A DNA stretch of 64,000 bases from Macrococcus capreoli (GCF_025628935.1 NZ_JAOTIS010000009.1:57495-121494); one strand, 5' to 3'. Shown: positions 17,738 through 27,353, counted from the stretch's first letter. Program-made: numbers and translations. Notes: generated by a model not told the origin, from the sequence alone.

Positions 17738-20359
17738 ATGTTGAGTAAATTTGTATATGCATTTGAAGAAGGTAGTCAATCAATGAAAGATTTACTAGGC
17801 GGTAAAGGTGCCAACCTATCAGAGATGATGCGCCTTGGTTTACCTGTTCCAAACGGGTTCACAATTACAACTGAAGCGTGTATTACATATTTAAATCAAG
17901 GTGAACGTTTATCAGATGAATTATTAGCACAATTAGATGACAAATTAAAAGAACTGGAAAATAAAACAAACAAAGCATTCTCTTCAGATGACAATTTATT
18001 ATTAGTCTCTGTTCGTAGTGGTGCTAAAATTTCTATGCCAGGTATGATGGACACAATTTTAAACTTAGGTTTAAATGATGAAAATGTTGAGAAACTTGCT
18101 GCTAAAACAAATGATGCACGTTTTGCGTATGATTGTTATCGTCGTTTATTACAAATGTTTGGTAGTGTCGTATATAACATTCCAATGCCTGCATTTGAAG
18201 AGTACTTTGAAGCATTTAAGAAAGATAAAGGTCACGTAACAGATGCCGATATTCCTGCTGAAGATTTAAAAGTAATCGTTGAACAATATAAAGAAATTTA
18301 TATCGAAGAAGCGCACAAACCTTTCCCTCAAGATCCGAAAAAGCAATTAACAGAAGCAATCGAAGCGGTATTTAAATCATGGAACAATGATCGAGCACGT
18401 ATTTATCGTGATTTAAACGAAATTCCGCATGATATCGGGACTGCAGTCAACGTTCAGGAAATGGTATTCGGTAATAGTGGTGACCGTTCAGGTACTGGTG
18501 TAGCATTCACACGTAATCCTGCAACAGGGGAACACAAATTATATGGTGAATACTTGCTGAATGCGCAAGGTGAAGACGTTGTTGCAGGTATTCGTACGCC
18601 GAAAGCAATTGAAACATTAAATGAGCAAATGCCACATGTATATGAAGCCTTTGTTGATGTAACAAAGAAACTAGAATCACATTATAAAGATATGCAGGAT
18701 ATCGAATTTACGATTGAGAATGAAAAGTTATTCATCTTACAAACACGTAACGGTAAACGTACAGCGAAAGCAGCAATTAATATTGCAGTTGATATGGTAC
18801 GTGAAGGTGTTATTTCAAAAGCAGATGCTGTTAGTATGGTCGATGTGAAATCAATTGATCAATTATTACATCCAACATTTAAAGAAAAAGCGTTAGCATC
18901 TGCAGAACTTGTTTCTGATAAAGGTCTTCCTGCGTCACCTGGTGCGGCAACAGGCCAGATTGTATTCTCAGCACTAGATGCGAAAGCAAAAGCTGAAGCA
19001 GGTGAGAAGGTAATCTTAGTCCGTCCTGAAACGTCTCCTGAAGATATTGAAGGTATGATTGCAGCAGAAGCTATTGTAACGACACATGGTGGTATGACAA
19101 GTCATGCTGCAGTAGTTGCACGTGGTATGGGTAAATGCTGTGTTACAGGATGCTCAGATTTAGAAATTAATACGAAAGAGAAATATGTGAAATACGCAGG
19201 TAAGACGTTATCTGAAGGGGATACGATTTCAGTTAATGGTTCGACAGGTGCTGTGTATATTGGTGCAGTAGAAACGACGAAAGCAGAAGCAAGTGATGTC
19301 TTTGAAGAGTTCATGGGCTGGGCAGAAGAAATTGCACGTCTTTCTGTAAGAATGAATGCTGAAACGGATTTAGATATAAAAGCGGGTTATTCATTTAACG
19401 CTAAAGGTATCGGTTTAGTACGTACTGAGCACATGTTCTTTGGTGAAGAGCGCTTAATCGAAATGCGTCGTTTCATCTTAGCTTCAACATATGAAGAGCG
19501 TATCGAAGCATTAAATAAAATTAAAGTCTACCAAACAGAGGACTTTGAAGGTATATTCAATTTATCGTTGGATCGTCCATCAATCGTACGCTTGCTTGAT
19601 CCACCGTTACATGAATTCTTACCAAAAGCAGGTGAGGAAGTTCGCATTGTTGCAGATCAATTAGGGGTTACAACAGACTTCCTGGATAAACGTATTGCTG
19701 AATTACATGAGTTTAATCCAATGCTTGGACACCGTGGCTGTCGTTTAGCGATTACTTATCCTGAATTATACGAAATGCAAACGGAAGCTATCATTACAGC
19801 AGTAATCAATTTAAAACTACGTGGTATTGAAACGCAACCTGAAATTATGATTCCACTCGTTTCAACAAGCGAAGAATTTGTGATTCTAAAAGAAGTTGTA
19901 AAACGTAAAGCACAAGAAATCATGGATGCAAAAGGTGTGCAAGTAAACTATCTCATTGGTACAATGATTGAAACACCACGTGCATGTTTAGTTGCAGGCG
20001 AACTCGCTAAACACTCTGAATTCTTTAGTTTTGGTACAAACGATTTGGCGCAATTAACGTATGGTTTCTCGCGTGATGATGCGGGTAAATTTATCAATGA
20101 ATATATGAATCGTGATATTCTGAAAGTAGATCCATTCCAGACATTAGATGTAAGTGGTATGGGACAACTGATTAAGATTGCAGTAGAAAGTGCCAAACAT
20201 GCAAATCCTGATATTAAAATCGGTGTTTGTGGAGAACTTGGGGGCGATCCAAAGTCAATTCACTTCTTTAATGATCTTGATATTGATTATGTTTCATGTT
20301 CACCGTTCCGTGTACCAGGAGCAATACTTGCGACTGCACAAAGCCAGGTGAATAAATAG
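17738..20359 (+). CDS. ppdK: Pyruvate, phosphate dikinase
   Basis: A full-length 873-residue enzyme converting pyruvate, ATP and phosphate to phosphoenolpyruvate, AMP and pyrophosphate (reversible). The N-terminal ATP-grasp domain starts with KDLLGGKGANLSEMMRLGLPVP. The central swivelling phosphohistidine domain has GGMTSHAAVVARGMGKCCV, where the histidine carries the phosphate. The C-terminal TIM barrel has HRGCRLAITYPELYEMQ and the catalytic cysteine in GVCGELGG. GAGGTGA precedes ATG at 17738. The regulator gene follows 13 bases after the stop, forming an operon for gluconeogenic or pyruvate-balancing flux. Confidence 0.97.
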   Translation: MLSKFVYAFEEGSQSMKDLLGGKGANLSEMMRLGLPVPNGFTITTEACITYLNQGERLSDELLAQLDDKLKELENKTNKAFSSDDNLLLVSVRSGAKISMPGMMDTILNLGLNDENVEKLAAKTNDARFAYDCYRRLLQMFGSVVYNIPMPAFEEYFEAFKKDKGHVTDADIPAEDLKVIVEQYKEIYIEEAHKPFPQDPKKQLTEAIEAVFKSWNNDRARIYRDLNEIPHDIGTAVNVQEMVFGNSGDRSGTGVAFTRNPATGEHKLYGEYLLNAQGEDVVAGIRTPKAIETLNEQMPHVYEAFVDVTKKLESHYKDMQDIEFTIENEKLFILQTRNGKRTAKAAINIAVDMVREGVISKADAVSMVDVKSIDQLLHPTFKEKALASAELVSDKGLPASPGAATGQIVFSALDAKAKAEAGEKVILVRPETSPEDIEGMIAAEAIVTTHGGMTSHAAVVARGMGKCCVTGCSDLEINTKEKYVKYAGKTLSEGDTISVNGSTGAVYIGAVETTKAEASDVFEEFMGWAEEIARLSVRMNAETDLDIKAGYSFNAKGIGLVRTEHMFFGEERLIEMRRFILASTYEERIEALNKIKVYQTEDFEGIFNLSLDRPSIVRLLDPPLHEFLPKAGEEVRIVADQLGVTTDFLDKRIAELHEFNPMLGHRGCRLAITYPELYEMQTEAIITAVINLKLRGIETQPEIMIPLVSTSEEFVILKEVVKRKAQEIMDAKGVQVNYLIGTMIETPRACLVAGELAKHSEFFSFGTNDLAQLTYGFSRDDAGKFINEYMNRDILKVDPFQTLDVSGMGQLIKIAVESAKHANPDIKIGVCGELGGDPKSIHFFNDLDIDYVSCSPFRVPGAILATAQSQVNK

Positions 20360-20372
20360 TAGGAGGATCAGT

Positions 20373-21197
20373 TTGAGTAAATATGAGTCAAAAGATTTAT
20401 TAATCTATATTATTTCAGATTCTATCGGTGAAACGGCCGATAGAATGTTACATGCGACATTATCTCAATTTCCGAAACTCACATCTGTTAGTGTTAAGAA
20501 ATTCTCTTTTATTAAAGGAGAAGAAGAATTTAAGCACATATTAGAACTGGCAAAACAAAAGGAAGCCGTCGTTGTTACAACACTGGTCAATCCAGAATTT
20601 AATCGCTTAGGTAAGGCATTTGCGAAAGAAACGGGTCTATCTTATATTGATTATATGACAGGACTCATTCAAGTTATTCAACATCACACGGATATGGAAC
20701 CCATCGGTGAGAGTGGCGCATTACGCAAAATGGATGAAGAATATTTCAAACGAATTGAAGCCATTGAGTATTCGGTTAAATATGATGATGGGAAGAACTT
20801 TCATAACTTAGCAGAAGCTGACGCGGTCATTGTTGGTGTTTCAAGGACTTCTAAGACGCCGCTAAGCATGTATTTAGCGAATAAAGGTTACAAAGTAGCT
20901 AATATTCCGTTAGTCCCGGAATCACCCATTCCTGAAGAAGTATTTCAGCAGAAGAATTTAAAGGTATTTGGTTTAACGGCAAGTCCGACGTATATTATGA
21001 ATATTAGAACGGAACGTATTAAAGTGCTTGGTTTATCTGGTCCAGGGCAATATAATGACTTAAAGCGTATTAAACAAGAACTAAGTTATGCTGAGGAAGT
21101 ATTTAACAGACTTAATGCAACGGTAATTAATACTGAGTATAAATCGATAGAAGAATCTGCTTTCTATATTGAGAAGCATTTAAGAAAAAAGAAATAA
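20373..21197 (+). CDS. yqfL: Pyruvate phosphate dikinase regulatory kinase/phosphorylase (DUF299)
   Basis: A 274-residue protein of the DUF299 family. It opens LLIYIISDSIGETADRMLHA and has the nucleotide-binding loop VIVGVSRTSKTPLSMYLA at about residues 150-167. The family inactivates PPDK by ADP-dependent phosphorylation of a threonine next to the catalytic histidine, and reactivates it by phosphorolysis. The start is TTG at 20373, with AGGAGG 6 bases before it. Co-transcription with ppdK gives a self-contained control unit. In Bacillus the homologue is paired with ccpN, which is not seen here. Confidence 0.95.
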   Translation: MSKYESKDLLIYIISDSIGETADRMLHATLSQFPKLTSVSVKKFSFIKGEEEFKHILELAKQKEAVVVTTLVNPEFNRLGKAFAKETGLSYIDYMTGLIQVIQHHTDMEPIGESGALRKMDEEYFKRIEAIEYSVKYDDGKNFHNLAEADAVIVGVSRTSKTPLSMYLANKGYKVANIPLVPESPIPEEVFQQKNLKVFGLTASPTYIMNIRTERIKVLGLSGPGQYNDLKRIKQELSYAEEVFNRLNATVINTEYKSIEESAFYIEKHLRKKK

Positions 21198-21204
21198 TAT
21201 TACA

Positions 21205-21235
21205 CCTTCCGGGACTTGATCCGGAAGGTTTTTTT
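21205..21235 (+). terminator. Terminator after the ppdK operon
   Basis: CCTTCCGG and CCGGAAGG with an eight-base loop, followed by seven T. Confidence 0.9.
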
Positions 21236-21308
21236 GATGAATGTGAATCGACGTGTCACATCAATCATTAAATATGCTATTATAGTTGGAGGTTAAAAGG
21301 AGGTAATT

Positions 21309-22625
21309 ATGAAACAAACAACAAATAAAGGCATCGGTTTCTTTCCAGCGCTCGCGCTCGTTATGGGAACGGTGATTGGATCGGGCGTTTTCTTTAAAAT
21401 ATCAAATACAACAGAGGTAACTGGTACTTCAGGTATGACGCTATTTGTCTGGTTACTAGGCGGTTTAATTACAATTTGTGCAGGCCTTACAGTAGCTGAG
21501 CTTGCTGCAGCGATTCCACGTAATGGTGGACTAACGACTTACATCGATTATACATATGGCAAGTTTAGCGGATTTTTAGCAGGATGGGCACAAAGCTTTA
21601 TTTACTTTCCGGCGATGCTTGCAGCACAATCAATCGTATTTGCTGAACAAGTAAAGAATTTATTACATTTAGCACAAGGATGGTTATTCCCGGTTGCAGT
21701 ATTAGCAATTATTTCGATATTGCTGATTAACTGCTTAGGTTCAAAAGCTGGAGGTATTCTTCAATCTGTAACGTTAGTGGTGAAATTAATACCAATTATT
21801 GCGATTGTCATCTTCGGATTGATGCATAAAGGAGATGTTGAAGTATCGTTTATTCCGACGACAGGGGATACAGGCATTAACTTCTTCACAGCACTTGGAG
21901 CAGGGTTACTTGCTACGATGTTCGCCTATGATGGATGGATTCATGTAGGGAATATTGCCGGGGAAATGAAAAATCCAAAAAGAGATTTACCGTTAGCTAT
22001 TACACTCGGGTTAGGATTAGTGACAGTGATTTACTTATTAATCAACGCAGCGTTTTTATTTACGCATCCAATTGATGAGTTGAAAGGTAATTTAAATGCA
22101 GCAACACAAACTGCACAATTATTATTTGGTGCGTCAGGTGGTAAATTAATTACAATCGGTATTATGGTATCGGTATATGGTGCATTAAACGGTTATATGA
22201 TGACAGGCATGCGTTTACCTGAAGCAATGGCAAAGCAAGGTTTATTGCCATTTAAAGAGACGTTTATGAAATTAACTCGCAGTGGTGCACCGTGGATGAG
22301 TGGTGTGATTCAAGTTGTTATTGCAGTTGTGATGGTATCACTCGGTGCGTTTGATTCAATCACTAATATGCTCGTATTTGTGATTTGGGCATTTTATTGT
22401 ATGGCATTTTATGCTGTATTTGTATTACGTAAACGAGAGAAAGAATTGGTACGACCTTATAAAGTACCGTTATATCCAATTATTCCGCTTATTGCGATAC
22501 TTGCCGGGATATTTGTTATGATTAATACATTATTCACGCAGTTTGGGCTGGCGTTAACAGGGATTGTTATTACTTTATTAGGTATTCCGATTTATTTATA
22601 TCAAACTAAAAATACGCAATTATAA
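21309..22625 (+). CDS. APC-family amino acid permease (SteT-like)
   Basis: A 438-residue transporter with twelve predicted membrane helices. The N-terminal LALVMGTVIGSGVFFKIS matches the helix 1 substrate-binding signature of APC transporters, and AELAAAIPRNGGLTTYIDYTYG the loop after helix 2. Length and sequence are close to the Bacillus serine/threonine exchanger SteT (438 residues as remembered). AAGGAGG stands about 7 bases before ATG. The gene stands alone and ends in a terminator. The transported amino acid cannot be read from the sequence. Confidence 0.9.
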   Translation: MKQTTNKGIGFFPALALVMGTVIGSGVFFKISNTTEVTGTSGMTLFVWLLGGLITICAGLTVAELAAAIPRNGGLTTYIDYTYGKFSGFLAGWAQSFIYFPAMLAAQSIVFAEQVKNLLHLAQGWLFPVAVLAIISILLINCLGSKAGGILQSVTLVVKLIPIIAIVIFGLMHKGDVEVSFIPTTGDTGINFFTALGAGLLATMFAYDGWIHVGNIAGEMKNPKRDLPLAITLGLGLVTVIYLLINAAFLFTHPIDELKGNLNAATQTAQLLFGASGGKLITIGIMVSVYGALNGYMMTGMRLPEAMAKQGLLPFKETFMKLTRSGAPWMSGVIQVVIAVVMVSLGAFDSITNMLVFVIWAFYCMAFYAVFVLRKREKELVRPYKVPLYPIIPLIAILAGIFVMINTLFTQFGLALTGIVITLLGIPIYLYQTKNTQL

Positions 22626-22629
22626 AATG

Positions 22630-22661
22630 TGCGCTCCCGCTTATAGGGGGCGCATTTTTAT
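22630..22661 (+). terminator. Terminator after the APC permease
   Basis: TGCGCTCCC pairs with GGGGGCGCA, with T residues after it; it lies in the gap to the convergent nitronate monooxygenase gene. Confidence 0.8.
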
Positions 22662-22673
22662 GGTGTGATGTGT

Positions 22674-23747
22674 TTATAACGTCGTATTTTTCGAAACGAA
22701 ACCTAAAATCAAATGATCAACTTGAGTAACAATAGCGCTCAGCAGTTCATTTGCATGATTTCTTTTGGCAAGCATTGGTGCCTGGCCACACCACATATGA
22801 AGATTGTTAGTGTCACCCTGTTGCGCAGCTTGCTTTCGGATAGGCGTAGTTAAATCATTTTGTAGTGGATAAGGCAATGGAGTGCCAGTGGCTTCAATAT
22901 GACGAATAAAGTCGTTTTCAATACCTCGTGCTGCTTTACCACTAAATACTTTAGTAATAGTTGTATCATCAGGCTTTGCCTTTAATATCGCGTCTTTATG
23001 CACAACAGGGGCTTTACTTTCATGTGATGTCAGAAATGCAGTTCCCATTTGTACGCCACTTGCACCTAAAGTAAGGGCAGCAAGAACACCACGTGCATCC
23101 ATAATACCACCTGCAGCAACTACAGGAATCGTTAGGCTATCAGCAATTTGAGGAATGAGCGCCATGGAACCAATGCCACGTGCGTTTGTATATGTCCCTT
23201 TATGTCCACCAGCTTCATGGCCTTGGGCGACGACAATATCAATGCCTGCTTGCTCAATTGCTTGTGCTTCACGAACAGAACCCGCTGTTGCAATTGTTTT
23301 GATACCGTTTGATTTAAGGAGATTAATTATATCGGTAGATGGTAAACCGAAAGTAAAGCTAACAACAGGGACCTTCTTACGAATCAATAACTGAATTGCA
23401 TCAATGAAGTGTTGTTTGGGATGATCTTTCACTTCGGCTGTCGTAATATTGTATTGTTGATAATAAGGCTCAAGCAATGTCTGCATTGCTTCAATCGCTG
23501 TATTGTCATAGTTAAATGGCTCAGGTACAAATAAATTGACGGCATAAGGTTTGTCGGTCAAGTGCTGCACTATATTTACTTCTTGCTCAAGCGTTTCTAA
23601 AGACATATAACCAGCACCAATCGTACCAAGCCCGCCTTCATTACATACTGATGCAACAAGTTCAGGCGTTGTACTGCCTGCCATGCCTGCTTGAATAATG
23701 GGGTAACGTATATTTAAATGTTCGGTTAGCTTTGTATGTTGCCACAT
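22674..23747 (-). CDS. Nitronate monooxygenase (2-nitropropane dioxygenase family)
   Basis: A 357-residue FMN-dependent TIM-barrel oxygenase. It shows RYPIIQAGMAGSTTPELVASV at the N-terminus, the FMN-binding VVAQGHEAGGHKG at about residues 170-182 with the catalytic histidine, and PVVAAGGIMDARG plus GASGVQMGTAFL. It detoxifies alkyl nitronates such as propionate 3-nitronate. ATG at 23747 is preferred to longer starts, because AGGTGAAG stands just before it and the protein then begins MWQHTKLTE, close to other staphylococcal homologues. It is a single gene. Confidence 0.92.
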   Translation of the reverse strand: MWQHTKLTEHLNIRYPIIQAGMAGSTTPELVASVCNEGGLGTIGAGYMSLETLEQEVNIVQHLTDKPYAVNLFVPEPFNYDNTAIEAMQTLLEPYYQQYNITTAEVKDHPKQHFIDAIQLLIRKKVPVVSFTFGLPSTDIINLLKSNGIKTIATAGSVREAQAIEQAGIDIVVAQGHEAGGHKGTYTNARGIGSMALIPQIADSLTIPVVAAGGIMDARGVLAALTLGASGVQMGTAFLTSHESKAPVVHKDAILKAKPDDTTITKVFSGKAARGIENDFIRHIEATGTPLPYPLQNDLTTPIRKQAAQQGDTNNLHMWCGQAPMLAKRNHANELLSAIVTQVDHLILGFVSKNTTL

Positions 23748-23891
23748 ATTCTTCACCTCGACGTTTACTTTAAATACAATATAACATAGTAGCAGTATTT
23801 TGTAAGAAAGACACACGCTTTTAAATTAGGCATTATTATTATATCGTGGTATATTTAATTTGAATAAACTATAAAAATTTGGAGGTCTATC

Positions 23892-24320
23892 ATGACACAA
23901 TTAATTCCTTACTTAGCGTTTGAAAGTGCAAAAGAAGCTTTAGCATATTACGAAGAGGTATTTGGTGCAACAGACGTAAATCGTTTACCAGTAGGAAAAG
24001 AGCAAGCAGGACAATTCGGAGTAGACCCAGAACAAGCAGATGAAATGACAATGCATTCAGAATTTAAAGTAGCTGGACACACACTTTATGCTGCAGATCG
24101 TTTTGGCAAAGCAGGAGATTTCAATAACAGTATTTCACTATCTATCAACTGGGATAAATCAAATGCTGAAGATACTGAGAAAATGACTGAGTTATTCAAT
24201 AAAGTAGCAGCACATGCGGATACGAAAGTACACATGCCAATCGAAGAACAATTCTGGGGCGGCGTAATGGGTGCGTTAGACGACAAGTACGGTGTACACT
24301 GGATGTTTAACGGGAACTAA
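23892..24320 (+). CDS. VOC-family (PhnB/glyoxalase-like) protein
   Basis: A 142-residue protein with the PhnB-type vicinal oxygen chelate fold. It starts IPYLAFESAKEALAYYEEVFGA and ends WGGVMGALDDKYGVHWMFN. The pattern of one domain of four-stranded repeats with a conserved D-x-YGVHW ending is typical. GGAGG stands before ATG. Such proteins are often misnamed 3-demethylubiquinone methyltransferases; their real substrates are mostly unknown, and some bind antibiotics or metals. A second close relative lies at 29563. Confidence 0.85.
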   Translation: MTQLIPYLAFESAKEALAYYEEVFGATDVNRLPVGKEQAGQFGVDPEQADEMTMHSEFKVAGHTLYAADRFGKAGDFNNSISLSINWDKSNAEDTEKMTELFNKVAAHADTKVHMPIEEQFWGGVMGALDDKYGVHWMFNGN

Positions 24321-24340
24321 GCAATAGCATATAATTTCTA

Positions 24341-24375
24341 AAGATCAGGACAATGATATTGTCTTGGTCTTTTTC
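24341..24375 (+). terminator. Terminator after the VOC gene
   Basis: AAGATCAGGACAAT pairs with ATTGTCTTGGTCTT around GAT, followed by T residues. Confidence 0.85.
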
Positions 24376-24415
24376 TATGTAAATAACGTATAATATGCAT
24401 AGGTGAGGTGAGGAA

Positions 24416-25369
24416 ATGGCATTAAGTATAATGTATCAACACGAGAATAAATTAGAACGCGCAGCAACGATTGAAGATCTACCAAAAGATGCGAGTTTTA
24501 TTTGGTTTGACTTTGAAGGGGCGGACAAGGAAGAAAGTGCATTATTCAAGCAACACTTCAATATTAATGGACTTACAATAGAAGATGTTATTCATAGTAA
24601 TTCAAGACCGAAATATAAGAATTATTCGGATTATGAGTATTTAGTGTATCAGAAGATAGAACCTGATACATTTGAAGCGGAAACTATTAATGTCCTTTTG
24701 AAAGATAACGTCTTTATTACTTATCATGCCGAAGATATAGAGGCAACGGATGAGATTGATGCACTAGCGAAAGAACTTGAAGAAAAGACACCAGATAATT
24801 TAACGCCACGTGTAGCTGCAATGATGTTACTGGATAAGATTGTTGATTTCTATACGGAAACAGTTGAAACAATAGAGAGTAAAGTAATTAGCTTTGAGAA
24901 GCGACATGCGAAAGATAAGCATCAGCACACGATAATGGATGATATATTTGATTTGAGGTCAAAGTTGATTCGAATTAAAGGGATTATTATACCGATGTCA
25001 GAACTTGTGGATGAACTGGAACGCAATAAGCCGCTTATTCAAACAGATGATGATCGTCATTATATCCATCACATTCAGGATCATATGATAAAGCAGAAGA
25101 ATTTGATTCGAAATGCACAGGAATTAACGGACGAAATCAGAAGTAACTATGAATCGTATAATAATTATAAGATGAATCGTGTTATGCAAATTCTGACACT
25201 CGTTTCAACGGTATTCTTACCTTTAACACTGATTGCCGGGATTTACGGTATGAACTTTGAGTATATGCCAGAGTTGAAATGGAAATATGGCTATTTCACC
25301 GTGTTGATTGTTATGGCAATGATGCTTGTCGTGAGTTTAGTGTATTTTAAAAAGAAGAAGTGGTACTAA
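24416..25369 (+). CDS. corA: CorA-type magnesium/divalent cation transporter
   Basis: A 317-residue protein with a long cytoplasmic helical domain and two C-terminal membrane helices. Between them is the diagnostic IYGMNFEYMPEL loop (Gly-Met-Asn selectivity motif). The last helix ends in a basic tail, KKKKWY. The protein forms a pentameric channel for magnesium or cobalt. The ribosome site AGGTGAGG is close to ATG. The following gene starts 2 bases after the stop, so the two are co-transcribed. No magnesium riboswitch is visible in the short leader. Confidence 0.95.
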   Translation: MALSIMYQHENKLERAATIEDLPKDASFIWFDFEGADKEESALFKQHFNINGLTIEDVIHSNSRPKYKNYSDYEYLVYQKIEPDTFEAETINVLLKDNVFITYHAEDIEATDEIDALAKELEEKTPDNLTPRVAAMMLLDKIVDFYTETVETIESKVISFEKRHAKDKHQHTIMDDIFDLRSKLIRIKGIIIPMSELVDELERNKPLIQTDDDRHYIHHIQDHMIKQKNLIRNAQELTDEIRSNYESYNNYKMNRVMQILTLVSTVFLPLTLIAGIYGMNFEYMPELKWKYGYFTVLIVMAMMLVVSLVYFKKKKWY

Positions 25370-25370
25370 T

Positions 25371-26195
25371 ATGTTCCAATTATTTAAAAAGAAAAAAGAG
25401 CAACCATCTGTCGATGAATCAAGGATTGATTTAAGTGTACGAAAAGAACTTGAAAAAACATTCATCAAAAAACATGTGATGAATGAAAAAGCAGTGAACG
25501 CGATTGTTGAGATTTTTAGGAAGTATCCGCAAGAGATTATTTTAGTGACTAGCTTCTCAGATGCACCAACACATAATAAAGAAAACTTTATTATTAAAGT
25601 TGAAGATATTATTAATTTATCCTTTGTACAGCAAATTGAGTATATAGACTCATTATTATTAATTTATGACTGTGATTATCAACCTTTAATTTACTGGAAA
25701 ATAATAAGTGGAGACCTATTTATTCATCCAAAATTTAAAGACATTGAAATTATAGAAGATAAATTTGAACTCACTGAAAACTATATGTGGGATGCATTCG
25801 ACGTAGATGCCAAAGAGATCATTTATTTCGTAGATACTAAAATTAGGGGATATAAAACTATCAGTTGGTCAGCTTCATGGAATTCTCTTGAATTCTTTGA
25901 CCTTATAGAAACATTTAATATTACAGGCGCAATATTAAATGAAGGGTATGAAGAAACAAATGAAATATTAGAAGAATATAATGTAGAATATGAAAAATAT
26001 GATAGATTCATACTTATCAATAGAAATATTGATCCTGAATTCTTAATGAAATATTATAATATTAACGGAAATCAGGGGACAATTTGTGAAATGGCGCTGT
26101 TCGTTGACATGGAGGAGCCAGTTACAAAGGATATGATTAGTGGGAAGTATGTAGATATAAAAAATCATAAAACCATATTACCAATAGATGATTGA
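25371..26195 (+). CDS. Hypothetical protein downstream of corA
   Basis: A 274-residue acidic soluble protein that I do not recognise. The start is lysine-rich (MFQLFKKKKEQPS). The middle is strongly acidic and aromatic, with DCDYQPLIYWKIISGDLFIHP and ELTENYMWDAFDVDAKEIIYF. No membrane segment or signal is seen. It starts immediately after corA, which suggests co-expression, but base composition is a little more AT-rich than the neighbouring corA. A terminator follows. The function is unknown; it may be a small accessory gene acquired after corA. Confidence 0.65.
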   Translation: MFQLFKKKKEQPSVDESRIDLSVRKELEKTFIKKHVMNEKAVNAIVEIFRKYPQEIILVTSFSDAPTHNKENFIIKVEDIINLSFVQQIEYIDSLLLIYDCDYQPLIYWKIISGDLFIHPKFKDIEIIEDKFELTENYMWDAFDVDAKEIIYFVDTKIRGYKTISWSASWNSLEFFDLIETFNITGAILNEGYEETNEILEEYNVEYEKYDRFILINRNIDPEFLMKYYNINGNQGTICEMALFVDMEEPVTKDMISGKYVDIKNHKTILPIDD

Positions 26196-26222
26196 AGTGA
26201 TATGCTTTGTTTCTTTAATTTT

Positions 26223-26246
26223 TAACACATCCAACGAGGTGTGTTA
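26223..26246 (+). terminator. Terminator after the corA operon
   Basis: TAACACA and TGTGTTA with intervening TCC...AGG pairs, then T-rich DNA. Confidence 0.7.
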
Positions 26247-26257
26247 TTTATTTTAGT

Positions 26258-26287
26258 CAAAAAAAATAAGCCCCTTGAGGGCTTATT
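26258..26287 (-). terminator. Terminator of the first cold-shock gene
   Basis: On the minus strand AATAAGCCC and GGGCTTATT form a 9-bp stem, followed by a U run. The same hairpin design follows all three cold-shock genes. Confidence 0.85.
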
Positions 26288-26302
26288 TCTCAACATTAAA
26301 TA

Positions 26303-26503
26303 TTATAATTTAACGATGTTAGCAGCTTGAGGGCCACGTTGACCTTCTTCGATGTTGAATTCAACTGCTTGACCTTCTTCTAAAGTTTTGTAACCGTCTC
26401 CTTCGATAGCACTGAAGTGAGCGAATACGTCGTCTCCACCTTCAACTTCGATGAATCCAAAACCTTTTTCTGCGTTAAACCATTTAACTGTACCTTGTGT
26501 CAT
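26303..26503 (-). CDS. Cold-shock protein, CspA family (copy 1)
   Basis: A 66-residue single-domain cold-shock protein starting [23 protein letters not shown]1 is KGFGFIEV and RNP2 is VFAHFSAI. It binds single-stranded RNA and DNA as a chaperone. ATG at 26503 is chosen because GGAGGTC stands 7 bases upstream. It has its own promoter, about 145 bases of untranslated leader with a long hairpin, and its own terminator. It differs from copies 2 and 3 by only a few residues ([11 protein letters not shown] here). Confidence 0.97.
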   Translation of the reverse strand: MTQGTVKWFNAEKGFGFIEVEGGDDVFAHFSAIEGDGYKTLEEGQAVEFNIEEGQRGPQAANIVKL

Positions 26504-26558
26504 AATAATGACCTCCAAAAAATTATTAAATAATATCTAATGTTTTACATAAAGAAAA

Positions 26559-26615
26559 CTTCACACATTACAAAAAGTATCGACTAAACACGATTACTCT
26601 TTGTAATATGTGAAG
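26559..26615 (-). promoter_or_regulatory. Leader hairpin of cold-shock gene copy 1
   Basis: Two 21-base arms (26559-26579 and 26595-26615) pair with two small mismatches around a 15-base loop. They read CTTCACA...AGTA and TACT...TGTGAAG on the plus strand. The hairpin lies within the transcribed leader, 56 bases upstream of the ATG. The same stem occurs in the other two cold-shock leaders, so a role as a thermosensor or stability element is likely. Confidence 0.8.
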
Positions 26616-26654
26616 TACTTACGTTTGTTGCATATGTTCGATATATTTGTACTA

Positions 26655-26683
26655 AGTATATAATGGATATCTATTATTGTCAA
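26655..26683 (-). promoter_or_regulatory. Promoter of cold-shock gene copy 1
   Basis: On the minus strand TTGACA (26678-26683), a 17-base spacer and TATACT (26655-26660): near-perfect for the housekeeping sigma factor. It predicts a leader of roughly 145 bases. Confidence 0.85.
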
Positions 26684-26843
26684 ACGATTATATTTTAGTG
26701 CATGGATCAATCACAATATAAAGACTGTAGGTATCACGTTTATAACTATAAAAATAATTATAAATTTATTTTATTATAATGAATATTGCAAGATTAATAC
26801 ATAATAATTTGGCGCTTATGAATAATGATAACTGAAAGATATA

Positions 26844-26872
26844 CAAAAAAATAAGCCCCAAAAGGGACTTAT
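26844..26872 (-). terminator. Terminator of the second cold-shock gene
   Basis: On the minus strand ATAAGTCCC pairs with GGGGCTTAT (one wobble), followed by a U run. The bases between here and the copy 1 promoter (26684-26843) are AT-rich and hold no gene that I can see. Confidence 0.8.
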
Positions 26873-26888
26873 CTTTCAACATTAAATA

Positions 26889-27089
26889 TTATAATTTAAC
26901 GATGTTAGCAGCTTGAGGTCCACGTTGACCTTCTTCGATGTTGAATTCAACTGCTTGACCTTCTTCTAAAGATTTGTAGCCTTCACCTTCGATAGCGCTG
27001 AAGTGAGCGAATACGTCGTCTCCACCTTCAACTTCGATGAAACCGAAACCTTTTTCTGCGTTAAACCATTTAACTGTACCTTGTGTCAT
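26889..27089 (-). CDS. Cold-shock protein, CspA family (copy 2)
   Basis: A 66-residue cold-shock protein, nearly identical to copy 1, with RNP1 KGFGFIEV and RNP2 VFAHFSAI. It differs in the loop [18 protein letters not shown] stands 7 bases before ATG at 27089. Promoter, leader hairpin and terminator repeat the design of copy 1, so the copies arose by duplication of a whole transcription unit, not of a bare reading frame. Confidence 0.97.
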   Translation of the reverse strand: MTQGTVKWFNAEKGFGFIEVEGGDDVFAHFSAIEGEGYKSLEEGQAVEFNIEEGQRGPQAANIVKL

Positions 27090-27148
27090 AATAATGACCT
27101 CCAATAAATTATTAAATAATATCTAATGTTTCTTCTACAAAGAAAAAT

Positions 27149-27202
27149 TCACATATTACAAAAAGTCTCGACTTAACACGATTACTTTTTGTAATATGTG
27201 AA
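27149..27202 (-). promoter_or_regulatory. Leader hairpin of cold-shock gene copy 2
   Basis: Perfect 19-base arms (27149-27167 and 27184-27202) read TTCACATATTACAAAAAGT and its complement around a 16-base loop. It starts 60 bases upstream of the ATG, inside the transcript. This is the most perfect of the three. Confidence 0.82.
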
Positions 27203-27242
27203 GAAGCTTTGTTTGTTGCATATGTCCGATATATTTGACTTA

Positions 27243-27271
27243 ATTATATAATGGATATTCCAATAAGTCAA
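27243..27271 (-). promoter_or_regulatory. Promoter of cold-shock gene copy 2
   Basis: On the minus strand TTGACT (27266-27271), a 17-base spacer and TATAAT (27243-27248). Confidence 0.85.
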
Positions 27272-27353
27272 ACGCCTGTTCGGATATTATGATCACATTC
27301 TCATAATAAATCGCGTAGGTATCACTTATAAACAGAATAAAAAATATTTTTTA

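Noticed and set aside
24376..24415. Magnesium riboswitch upstream of corA
   Set aside because: Only about 40 bases separate the terminator and the start, too short for an M-box.
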